From NCBI GenBank assembly GCA_947498775.1, contig CANMLL010000001.1, positions 124,001 to 188,000 on the forward strand: 64,000 bases of DNA. The letters run 5' to 3'. Numbering within the stretch: position 1 is the stretch's first letter; each line of letters opens with the position of its first letter. The notes beneath the pieces were generated by a model. It was not told the origin of the DNA, searched no databases, and worked only from the letters and a program-made list of their open reading frames with translations. Position numbers and translations under genes: made by a program. This DNA is from an uncultured Aquimarina sp. GTDB taxonomy: Bacteria > Bacteroidota > Bacteroidia > Flavobacteriales > Flavobacteriaceae. Of this stretch, positions 35,948 to 43,544 are shown piece after piece.

Positions 35948-36412
35948 CTATTCCGACTGTTTATTCATTTCTGAAGCCAGGTGAATAGCTTTTCTCACTC
36001 TATAATACGTGCCGCATCGACAAAGATTTGTTATCGAATTGTTTATGTCTTCATCGGTCGGATTGGGATTGATATCCAATAAACGAACCGCAGACATTAT
36101 AAAACCTGATTGACAATACCCGCACTGTGGCACTTGTTCTTCAATCCAGGCTTTTTGCACTACGTGAGGTTTTTCTTCCGTTCCAATTCCTTCAATCGTG
36201 GTTATCGATTTTCCTTCAGCATATTTTACGGGAAATGAACAGGAACGTACCACTTCGTTATCAACATGGATGGAACATGCCCCACAAAACGAACGTCCAC
36301 AACTAAATTTGGTGCCTTTTAATCCTATTGAATCCCTTAACACCCAAAGCAATGGTGTGTCAGGGTCATCATCTACAGTATAGTTTTTTCCATTTACTTT
36401 AAACTCTATCAT
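35948..36412 (-). CDS. [2Fe-2S] subunit of a molybdenum hydroxylase (IorA/xanthine dehydrogenase family)
   Basis: 154 residues with both iron-sulfur domains intact: plant-type cluster Cys38, Cys43, Cys46, Cys58 (SCGRSFCGACS), and the alpha-helical cluster Cys97, Cys100, Cys131, Cys133 (QCGYC, CRCG). It passes electrons between the Moco site in the large subunit and the cytochrome c encoded upstream. This size matches the small subunit of isoquinoline 1-oxidoreductase and membrane aldehyde dehydrogenases. Last gene of the operon, 25 bases after the large subunit. Confidence 0.95.
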   Translation of the reverse strand: MIEFKVNGKNYTVDDDPDTPLLWVLRDSIGLKGTKFSCGRSFCGACSIHVDNEVVRSCSFPVKYAEGKSITTIEGIGTEEKPHVVQKAWIEEQVPQCGYCQSGFIMSAVRLLDINPNPTDEDINNSITNLCRCGTYYRVRKAIHLASEMNKQSE

Positions 36413-36437
36413 TGTAAGTCTTTTTTTGTTATTTACT

Positions 36438-38681
36438 TTAAACGACGTAGTCGCTCATATATCTCGTATAAATATTATGGTTCTTTAATGGCAATGTTCT
36501 ATACCTTTTGCCACTGGCTGCAAAAATTGCATTGCATAGTGCCGGGGCAACCGGGATTGGTCCGGACTCTGCCACACCTCCAATTTTTGCACCACTGTTT
36601 ATAAAAACTGTTTCTATGTCGATATCAAATTCTGGTAGCCCAAGAATTTTAAAGTCGTGAAAATTACTTTCTACGGTCCGGCCTTCCTTAAAGTTTATCT
36701 CTGAAGTCAAAGCAGCAGTCAATCCCCAAACAATACCGCTCTCTATTGAAGCGCTTGCGATACCTGGGTCCAATACAGTTCCGCAATCCACAGCCGTGGT
36801 TATTTTATGGATATCGAGAATACCTGCGTCGTCTATTGAGATTTCTATTACCTGAGCGGCAAACGTTTCGAATGAATGTGTAAGAGCTATTCCTAGAAAG
36901 TGACCATCTTTGCGCTCGGTATACCATCCAGAGGCCTCGGCAACAGCATCCAAAACACCTCTGGACCTTTCATCTGCGATATAGCGTTTGCGAAATGTAA
37001 TCGGGTCTTCACCCTTTTTAGATGCCAATTCATCTATGAAGCTCTCCAGGGCAAATACATTCGTACCAAAACCAGTACTTCTCCACACAGAGCTCGGAGG
37101 TGGAATCCTTAACAAATATGAATGCAGCAACCGATTTTCGAAGTGATAAGGAGTTTCCTTTATTCCTTCTGGATAAGATGGGCCTTCACCTTCAAAAACA
37201 TAGTCGGCATTCGCTACCACTTGAAGAATGGATGGGCTTACCAGCTTGGTGTAAATTGCCTCTGGAAGACCCTCATCGTTTAAGGAAGCCTGAAATTCTT
37301 GCATGGTCCCGGGACGATAAAAATCGTGTTGCATATCATCTTCCCGCGTCCACAGCACTTTGACCGGTAGGCCTACTTCCTTAGAAAGGAAAACCGCTTG
37401 ATAAATGTAGTCTGCCAACAGTCTTCTTCCGAAACCCCCGCCTAAATAGGTTCTGTTAACAATAATTTTCTCGACAGGTATTCCAAATTCCTTTGCGAGT
37501 AAAATCTGCGCCATTTCCTGTCCTTGTGTGGGTGCCCATACCTCAATGGTATCGCCTTTAAAATGTGCGGTCGCATTCATGGGTTCCATAGGCGCATGAC
37601 TTTGCCAGGCACTGTAATATTGAGCTTTGATAGTGTTTTTTGAATCTTTGATTTTGGCTTCGGCATCTCCCTCTTTTACAGACTCGAACCATTTAGTACT
37701 ACCATTGATGGTGTCCTCATAAATTTTATGTAATGATTCACTGTCCATCTCTGCATTGGGACCTTTGTCGTAGCTAATTTCTAAAGTATCCAAACATTTT
37801 CTGGCGTTCCAATACGTATCGGCCACTATTGCTACACCTTCTCGTTTGTTATGTTCTGGGGGATTGGAAAATATTGGATTCACTACGGGTATCCTAACCA
37901 AGGCCACGAAGCCACTCATTTTCCTCACACCATTTTCTTTGATTTCTCGAATGCTCCCTCCAAAATAGGGGCACATTGCAATGGCGGCATGTAGCATTTT
38001 TGGAATTTCTACATCAATACCAAAAACTGCGCTACCGTTTACTTTGGCAGGAACATCCACTCGGGGGAGTGATTTGTTGCCGGTAAGCTTCCATTCGGAA
38101 GGTTTTTTCAATGTTACCTCCTTGGGAGGTTCCAGCTTCATCGCTTCTTCGACAAAATCACCAAAAGGAGCTTTTTTACCATTTTGGTTCACTATATAGC
38201 TGTTTTCTGCCCTAAGGGAATCACTATCGACCTGCCAACGCTTTGCAGCTACTTGTTTTAACATTTCCCGAGCCGAGGCAGCGGTATTGCGTAGTATATC
38301 GTGAAAAGTCCGTATACTCTCCGCGTTACCTGTAAATTGCAGATTAAATTTTGGGTTTTTGAATGCAGGATCGGTAAGACCGTTCTCAATAATAACCGTA
38401 TCCCAATTGGCGCCAAGTTCATCGGCCAGAATTGCTGGCAGGGTGGTTTGCGCACCTTGTCCCATTTCTGCCTGATGAACGATTAAGGTAACCTCATTAT
38501 CTTGCGTTATCCTTATAAATGCATTAAGCGATATCTGCTGTGGGTTTTTGTCATCGCCAGCAAAAACAAACGACCCTTGAAGTAATAGTCCTCCAGTGGC
38601 CAAGCCCATCGTTTTTATAAAACTTCTTCGCGATACATTATCGATTCTAATTTCTGCCATATCTGTATAATTTTTACTCAT
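36438..38681 (-). CDS. Molybdopterin-binding subunit of a molybdenum hydroxylase (IorB-like)
   Basis: About 747 residues. The twin-arginine signal (SRRSFIKTMGLATGG) shows Tat export of a folded, cofactor-loaded enzyme to the periplasm. Family motifs include QAEMGQGAQTTLP, GGGFGRRL and the C-terminal GVAESGPIPVAPALCNAI with the active-site glutamate. The start at 38681 overlaps the cytochrome gene stop by 8 bases with AAAGGAAG before it; an ATG at 38660 is the alternative. It hydroxylates an N-heteroaromatic or oxidises an aldehyde; the two cannot be separated by eye. Confidence 0.93.
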   Translation of the reverse strand: MSKNYTDMAEIRIDNVSRRSFIKTMGLATGGLLLQGSFVFAGDDKNPQQISLNAFIRITQDNEVTLIVHQAEMGQGAQTTLPAILADELGANWDTVIIENGLTDPAFKNPKFNLQFTGNAESIRTFHDILRNTAASAREMLKQVAAKRWQVDSDSLRAENSYIVNQNGKKAPFGDFVEEAMKLEPPKEVTLKKPSEWKLTGNKSLPRVDVPAKVNGSAVFGIDVEIPKMLHAAIAMCPYFGGSIREIKENGVRKMSGFVALVRIPVVNPIFSNPPEHNKREGVAIVADTYWNARKCLDTLEISYDKGPNAEMDSESLHKIYEDTINGSTKWFESVKEGDAEAKIKDSKNTIKAQYYSAWQSHAPMEPMNATAHFKGDTIEVWAPTQGQEMAQILLAKEFGIPVEKIIVNRTYLGGGFGRRLLADYIYQAVFLSKEVGLPVKVLWTREDDMQHDFYRPGTMQEFQASLNDEGLPEAIYTKLVSPSILQVVANADYVFEGEGPSYPEGIKETPYHFENRLLHSYLLRIPPPSSVWRSTGFGTNVFALESFIDELASKKGEDPITFRKRYIADERSRGVLDAVAEASGWYTERKDGHFLGIALTHSFETFAAQVIEISIDDAGILDIHKITTAVDCGTVLDPGIASASIESGIVWGLTAALTSEINFKEGRTVESNFHDFKILGLPEFDIDIETVFINSGAKIGGVAESGPIPVAPALCNAIFAASGKRYRTLPLKNHNIYTRYMSDYVV

Positions 38682-39342
38682 CTTCCTTTGGAACGTGGGC
38701 ACCAGTATCAACCCATTCCTTTAAAGTTTCCATAAACTCTTCGTGTGGGATGGGTATTGGTGCTCTATTCCCGCCTGGATTCCATCCCCACAATACCAGT
38801 GGGTCTTCCTCCATATGTTTTACGAGGTCTTCAGGGGACATATTTCCATTCATTTCCCTGTTTAACAGACGCTTACCTAACTCGGCATCATTTAGTCCCA
38901 TCCAGCCCATACTTAATGGTGCTAGATGCCATCTGGACTTGTTTGGGTCATCGGGTTCAGGAGCACCTGGTACTCCAGAGTACTTGTTGTTTGACGCTCC
39001 GTGACAACTAATGCATTTCATAACGATTGCACCCCTATCATCATTACCGCGTTGCACATTGAACAGGTGTTTGTGCATATCATCTCCCTGTCTTGGATAA
39101 TTATCACTAGGATGGCAATTGATACACCTTGGGTGTCGTAGCACCTTTGCTACCTCCTTGAACTTTTGTATGGATTTTTCTCTTTCGGTGGTGTCCTTGA
39201 CAGCGATTGGATAATAACCCGATTCTGAATTATTGGTTTTCCTTACTTTATTGAAGGCGAGTGCGGCTACGAAAACCAATACTAGCGGCGTAATTGAATA
39301 CACTTGTTTTATGATATTTCTGGATTTGAGTAACAACTTCAT
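38674..39342 (-). CDS. Dihaem cytochrome c, electron acceptor of the molybdenum enzyme
   Basis: 222 residues: N-terminal hydrophobic anchor or signal (VYSITPLVLVFVAALAF), then two c-haem motifs, CINCH (C73, C76, H77) and CISCH (C110, C113, H114). Methionines in LAPLSMGWMGL and MNGNMSPED are possible axial ligands. With the Moco and 2Fe-2S subunits it forms a three-component periplasmic dehydrogenase delivering electrons to the respiratory chain, as known for some aldehyde dehydrogenases. It lies 12 bases after the porin gene. Confidence 0.88.
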   Translation of the reverse strand: MKLLLKSRNIIKQVYSITPLVLVFVAALAFNKVRKTNNSESGYYPIAVKDTTEREKSIQKFKEVAKVLRHPRCINCHPSDNYPRQGDDMHKHLFNVQRGNDDRGAIVMKCISCHGASNNKYSGVPGAPEPDDPNKSRWHLAPLSMGWMGLNDAELGKRLLNREMNGNMSPEDLVKHMEEDPLVLWGWNPGGNRAPIPIPHEEFMETLKEWVDTGAHVPKEDE

Positions 39343-39354
39343 AAATCTTAGGTT

Positions 39355-40728
39355 TTAAAACTTGAACTGTAACCTTGCGGAAAACAGCCGGACATTTTCA
39401 TCTGTTCTGGTTTCTTTTATAAAATCTCCAGAAAACATATTGGCGTAGGCCACGACGCCGGTCAGAAACTGATTAATTACTACAGTGTGGCTCAAAGTCA
39501 ATTGAGAACCGATATAACGCTCAGTGCTTCCACCTGCCGGATAAAAGAAAATATTTGGAGGGAAGTACAATCCGTCATCCGTCTGTGAACGATAGAGCAA
39601 ATCCAATTCTGCGTGGAATTGATGGTTTTTTATAGGATAAACATCTACCATTATCGCTGGGTTTATAGTGTTTATCCCAGTAATTATGGCCGTTTCCCCG
39701 AAGTAATTCCCTCTTGGAAACAACGGATTAAAAGATTGTAAATCTTCATCACTCGGATTTTCATCACCACTTGTGTAGCTAATCTCTCCAGTTACTTTTG
39801 GTTTGCCCCAAGTATTTTCAAATTGGTATCCCGTGAACAATGCGACACCCCAGGCATTAATAGAGCCGTCTATAAAGTCCCCAAATTGATAAGTAGCTTC
39901 ATAATCCAGACTCCATCCGTTTTTGTTCAAGGTATATCGAGCTCCTACATTATGCCTGAGCTCTTCACCGACACCTTGGGTAAAACGAGCCGTTTCCCTA
40001 TCATATCCAAAATAGAAAGCATCTATCCTGCCTGTTCGGTCTGCACTAAAAAGCGCAAGGTTTACACCCCAAAAGTTTAAATCATTGTTAAACACCTCGT
40101 TGTCAAGAGCATCTTCGCTAACCTGAATTGGATTAGAATAGAATGCGTCAACCTGCCATTGGTTCTTTTGGTAGTTCAGCCGCAGAGCATCAAATACCAA
40201 TCGGGCATTCAACCCTTCACGAATCTGTAATATCTGGTGGTTGCCAATGTTGAATTCTTGCCTACCAAGCCTAGCAAACCATTTACCGCCGTTAATGTTC
40301 CCATTATACTCAGCAAAGAGCTGTTGTACGTCAAAGATGTCTTCATCCTGAGGAATCGGACCCAACTCTCGTCCATAAGTATCAATACTATATAGTTGAG
40401 TGAATACCCTAAAATTTTTGTTTAGATTCAAATCAGAGTGGAGCATAAAACGCTGACGTAGGTAACCGTCATTATTAATTTCAGTATTCCAGCGTTCGTT
40501 GTCATCAACGATAAAAAAAGAGCGTACCTCGCCCCCTATAGAGAGGAAGCTTTCTTCTCCCAAGGGGATATACTTTAAACTTTCCCAAAACGTCTTATCC
40601 TCCTTTTCGCTTAGATGTTGATAGTCTTCTGTGAAACGATAAAACCTGATAGGGGATTGTTGGGAATATCCAGTGTGTATTCCGAAAACAGAAACAAGTA
40701 TTATCAGAAAGGCTTTTTTCATTTTCAT
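39355..40728 (-). CDS. Outer-membrane porin of the alginate-export (AlgE-like) family
   Basis: 457 residues from the ATG at 40728 (the frame opens 15 bases earlier). Signal peptide ending GIHTGYSQQ, then alternating beta-strands over the whole length (GGEVRSFFIVDDNERWN, LGRQEFNIGNHQIL, LTLSHTVVINQFL) and a C-terminal phenylalanine (ARLQFKF) typical of outer-membrane barrels. The domain recalls Alginate_exp proteins, which often do not export alginate. Here it may admit the molybdenum enzyme's substrate; inference from operon position. Confidence 0.8.
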   Translation of the reverse strand: MKMKKAFLIILVSVFGIHTGYSQQSPIRFYRFTEDYQHLSEKEDKTFWESLKYIPLGEESFLSIGGEVRSFFIVDDNERWNTEINNDGYLRQRFMLHSDLNLNKNFRVFTQLYSIDTYGRELGPIPQDEDIFDVQQLFAEYNGNINGGKWFARLGRQEFNIGNHQILQIREGLNARLVFDALRLNYQKNQWQVDAFYSNPIQVSEDALDNEVFNNDLNFWGVNLALFSADRTGRIDAFYFGYDRETARFTQGVGEELRHNVGARYTLNKNGWSLDYEATYQFGDFIDGSINAWGVALFTGYQFENTWGKPKVTGEISYTSGDENPSDEDLQSFNPLFPRGNYFGETAIITGINTINPAIMVDVYPIKNHQFHAELDLLYRSQTDDGLYFPPNIFFYPAGGSTERYIGSQLTLSHTVVINQFLTGVVAYANMFSGDFIKETRTDENVRLFSARLQFKF

Positions 40729-40801
40729 ATTGGTTCTATACATTGTTTCCGGTGTGATTCATAAATGAAATGCGCACAACGATGAATGTCCATTTGGTTA
40801 T

Positions 40802-41101
40802 TTAGATGCTTTTTAGATGCTCTTGATAGTGTTTCATTTCCTGAATGTCATCAAAGAAGGGTTTGACTTCCTTGAAGAACTCCATAAACCCAGGCTCTTT
40901 TCTAAAACCCTGTTCGTGGCCAGTTACGGAATCCCACATGATTTGAACAATGAAATTTTCGGGTTCTTCTATCCCTTGGATTACATTGTACGACAAGCAG
41001 TGTTCGGAACTGTCAAGATATTTACTTGCCGCTCCGTAGGCTTTAATAAAATCCTCACTCTTTTCTTTAGCCACTTTATATCTTATAATTTCCGTTACCA
41101 T
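40802..41101 (-). CDS. Antibiotic-biosynthesis-monooxygenase-like (ABM) protein
   Basis: 99 residues with ABM/quinol-monooxygenase pattern: TEIIRYKVAKEKSEDFIKAYGAA as strand-helix, SYNVIQGIEEPENFIVQIMWDS, and the C-terminal PFFDDIQEMKHYQ. These small dimeric ferredoxin-like proteins oxidise quinols or anthrone-type compounds without cofactor, or simply bind them. First gene of the molybdenum-hydroxylase operon, 73 bases before the porin, and directly downstream of direct-repeat site 2, so it may be the operon's leading gene in the shared response. Confidence 0.85.
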   Translation of the reverse strand: MVTEIIRYKVAKEKSEDFIKAYGAASKYLDSSEHCLSYNVIQGIEEPENFIVQIMWDSVTGHEQGFRKEPGFMEFFKEVKPFFDDIQEMKHYQEHLKSI

Positions 41102-41198
41102 AGATTCTATGTTTCACATTATTTAATCAAAAATTTAAGGTGTTTCTGAATTCCTTATACTGAGTAATAAAAATAAATGGAATCCAAGCCAATTCCTT

Positions 41199-41228
41199 GA
41201 TACTTTTCAGGAGTTCAATGGCACTTTT
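41199..41228 (-). promoter_or_regulatory. 21-bp-period direct repeat, AraC-type operator candidate (site 2)
   Basis: Read toward the ABM gene: AAAAGTGCC, N12, AAAAGTATC, starts 21 bases apart. The flanks also match site 1: CTTGATACTTTTC is shared on the plus strand, and ACTTTTAAA follows in both. The site ends 98 bases before the ATG at 41101. Confidence 0.65.
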
Positions 41229-41298
41229 AAAGTTGATGACCTATGAGGTATTGAGATTGTCTTTTGTCCTTTATTGTGAAAGAGAGTATCATGAGTGA

Positions 41299-41493
41299 TA
41301 TGCCGCTCTCTGTGAACGTAACGATGATATTCCTTTACGGAACACTTTTTTCGCACAAAAGCATTGTGGTAAATTCAATACTGGATTTAAGGGTATTAAA
41401 GAAAAGGTAGTACAAGAATTATTGGTGTACTATTGGCCTCGAAAAATCATGGAACTAGAAAATCTGGTAGAACAAGTCTGCATTCTTAATTAA
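41299..41493 (+). pseudogene. Remnant of a sigma-54 activator AAA+ domain
   Basis: A 64-codon open stretch without a start reads ERNDDIPLRNTFFAQKHCG, then TGFKGIKEKVVQELLVYYWP, then MELENLVEQVCILN. This is the C-terminal half of an NtrC-type AAA+ domain (normal ..[14 protein letters not shown]..) with the key GNVR changed to RKIM. No Walker motifs or HTH remain. It is the ruin of a third activator, between the molybdenum operon promoter and the integrase. The downstream frame decays into stops. Confidence 0.7.
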
Positions 41494-41550
41494 GGCTAGT
41501 CTCTTACTTGAGCCAAGGCTTGTTGGTTCAAAATGGCCTAATCTTAAATG

Positions 41551-42762
41551 TCAAAAATTTATCACGCTATCCAGAGCATCGTCTGCATCTTGGTGTATGA
41601 AATTTGATTGATAGTTAATAGTAGTTGTTACAGAAGAATGACGATATAATTTTTGCAACATTTTAATCGGAATCTTGTCTTCTGAAATATGACCAAAGCT
41701 ATGTCGAGTAATATGCATCGTTACTTTTTTAGTAACTTTTGCCTTCTTGGCGACCTCAATCAAATATTTATTAAACTTCTTCGTAGCTGTTTTGGTTTTA
41801 GCATATACATCTTTTGCATTCTTGAAATCTGCCTTCTTCATTTCCGGAAATACAAAATCATCCTTGTTTTGTTTTTCTGATATATAAAATTCCAGAATTG
41901 GGAATACTTTTTCAGGTATTTTAAGGGATAGCAACTTTGAATTTTTGTTCATACGGTAGTGAAGTCTGCCATCATAAATATCTGACCATCTAATTTTAAG
42001 TAAATCTGCAGCTCTTATTCCAGCAAAATAGAAGCTGAATAGCCAAACGTTACGAGCGTGGATTTCATTTCTAGTTAGATTTTTTACAGACTCAAATGAC
42101 TTAATTTCTTTTTTTGTCAATCCAATTTTTTCCGTTTCAGGAAATTTTATTCTAATCTTATTAGAACCAAAAGGATAAAATTTTCTATCCACTATTCCCG
42201 TTTTTATAGCCCTGTTATAAATTGTTCTTATGACTACAAGATTGTTAACTATTGACCTTTCTGAGAGATTTAATTTATTTAGATAAATTTTGAATTTTCT
42301 CAAAAAAGCTTCATCTATTTCTTGAAAGGTCAACTGTGTGGACTTGTAAAAGTTTATAACGTGATTTACACGAGCCTTATCAGTTGACAGTTGAGATAGT
42401 TTTTTATTTAATTCAAGTTCGGAAAGAAAATCTTTAGCAACTTCATAAAATGTACTTGATTTAGATTCGGAATATAGAGACTCTTTAATTTGATTCGCCG
42501 AGTAGTCCTTTTTCTCAGACTGTAAATCAACAAGTGCTTTATTGACCTCTAGTAGTTTTGCAGCTAACAAATTATTCAATCTTACAGAATTGGAGTTCGA
42601 CTTCTTGAGGCGTAATTTATTTTCGTCCCAATCTTTTAAATCAACATAATGACCTATATAATGATATGTGGATTTCCGATTTTTAGTAATTCGTACAGCC
42701 AATGGGTATAGTCCTTCTTTATTCACCTTTTTTCTTATTACTATTTTTGCATTTGATGCCAT
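41551..42762 (-). CDS. Tyrosine-type site-specific integrase (Bacteroidetes)
   Basis: 403 residues from the ATG at 42762. N-terminal arm-binding segment (SNAKIVIRKKVNKEGLYPLAVRITK), SAM-like core-binding domain (residues ~100-200), and catalytic domain with R250 (FAGIRAADLLKIRW), HxxR at H350/R353 (HITRHSFGH), H375 (YRHSS) and nucleophile Y384 (TINYQ): all present, so it is probably active. AT-rich and AAA/TTT-heavy compared with neighbours. A tRNA-Leu-like 3' fragment, a likely att site, lies ~160 bases beyond its start. No excision or transfer genes accompany it. Confidence 0.93.
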   Translation of the reverse strand: MASNAKIVIRKKVNKEGLYPLAVRITKNRKSTYHYIGHYVDLKDWDENKLRLKKSNSNSVRLNNLLAAKLLEVNKALVDLQSEKKDYSANQIKESLYSESKSSTFYEVAKDFLSELELNKKLSQLSTDKARVNHVINFYKSTQLTFQEIDEAFLRKFKIYLNKLNLSERSIVNNLVVIRTIYNRAIKTGIVDRKFYPFGSNKIRIKFPETEKIGLTKKEIKSFESVKNLTRNEIHARNVWLFSFYFAGIRAADLLKIRWSDIYDGRLHYRMNKNSKLLSLKIPEKVFPILEFYISEKQNKDDFVFPEMKKADFKNAKDVYAKTKTATKKFNKYLIEVAKKAKVTKKVTMHITRHSFGHISEDKIPIKMLQKLYRHSSVTTTINYQSNFIHQDADDALDSVINF

Positions 42763-42918
42763 ACCCTTAAAATTTAAATTATAACGGTAATCAAATTTGG
42801 TACAACATAGGTACAACAAATAATGATTTTAAATGATATTAAATAAAATCAATAAAAATTAAAATATTGTTAATCAATTAATTATGAATGCATTTAGTGA
42901 ATTTAGCAGTCAAATGCG

Positions 42919-42975
42919 CTGGATTCAAAATCCGGTTCTTTCGGGAGTGTGGGTTCGATTCCCCCCCGAGGTACA
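42919..42975 (+). other. tRNA-Leu(CAA)-like 3' fragment, candidate attachment site
   Basis: A perfect-length anticodon arm (CTGGA stem, loop TTCAAAA with CAA at 42926-42928, TCCGG stem), a long leucine-type variable arm, and a T-arm with loop TTCGATT are visible. The T-stem has a T-C mismatch, and no 5' strand able to pair with GAGGTAC exists upstream. So it is not a working tRNA but the 3' part copied at integration. Confidence 0.6.
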
Positions 42976-43007
42976 AAAAAGCTTAGATGAAAATCTAGGC
43001 TTTTTTT
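42975..43007 (+). terminator. Strong terminator hairpin after the tRNA fragment
   Basis: A 14-base arm (six A, then GCTTAGAT), loop GAAA, and its partner arm ending in a T-run at 43001-43007. Only one G-T wobble. It works as a terminator in the plus direction and probably also in the minus direction, and may have followed the original tRNA. Confidence 0.75.
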
Positions 43008-43492
43008 AATGCTCAGGTAGAACATAGGTACAACATTTGATATGCTTATTTAAATAATTGCATTTAATCTTATCTGATTCCAAACGCTTTTAATTTTTAT
43101 TTGAATACCCCTGATTTAATTAAAATTGGGCTTGGAAATCTACTCAGCCCATTCCCCTACATTTCGCAAAAAGCTACATTCCGGGAAAAGAGCTTCACTA
43201 CAAATATCTTGGACACAATCCCCAATTTTCGCTTTCCATTGCATTACCCCTTCCCGATACTCTGGGAAGGAACACTACATTCCTGAGCTAAAATTGTGAA
43301 TTAAGTCCGCTTTCTTCATCGGAAATCCATCACTTCGGTTTTCTTTACAGAATTTCCGACAAAGTATCCAAAAAGATCAAAATTGAGATTTTTGAGAATT
43401 TCAAGAAGAAGTTCAAAAAGTAAATCGTTTATAAGCCGATACGGTTTATGCTAACAAAGCAAGTGCATTTTTATGAAAGCACAAAAATTAAC
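43008..43492. other. 485-bp gene-poor stretch right of the attachment-site candidate
   Basis: A 61-codon frame (43101-43286) has no recognisable feature and probably is not a gene. CTACATTCC occurs twice (43174, 43273). The rest is likely degraded DNA at an old insertion edge. Confidence 0.35.
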
Positions 43493-43519
43493 TATTTTAA
43501 TTTATTCTAAATTAAAATA
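43493..43519. promoter_or_regulatory. 27-bp palindrome upstream of siderophore operon
   Basis: Two perfect 12-base arms (TATTTTAATTTA and its complement) around TTC, ending six bases before a -7 box. A repressor dimer here would block the promoter of the lipoprotein-receptor operon. An iron- or manganese-responsive regulator is expected, by inference from the genes. Confidence 0.6.
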
Positions 43520-43525
43520 AGATTT

Positions 43526-43533
43526 TATCTTTG
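43526..43533 (+). promoter_or_regulatory. -7 box of the siderophore operon
   Basis: TATCTTTG, an exact TAnnTTTG match, 11 bases before the ATG at 43545. No clear -33 box because the palindrome occupies that place. Confidence 0.5.
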
Positions 43534-43544
43534 TCGAAATTTTC

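Noticed and set aside
42840..42975. Intact tRNA-Leu gene
   Set aside because: No 5' acceptor strand pairs with GAGGTAC, the D-arm is poor and the T-stem is mismatched.
43101..43286. 61-codon plus-strand frame right of the tRNA fragment
   Set aside because: No start signal, no recognisable motif, surrounded by stops; treated as non-coding.
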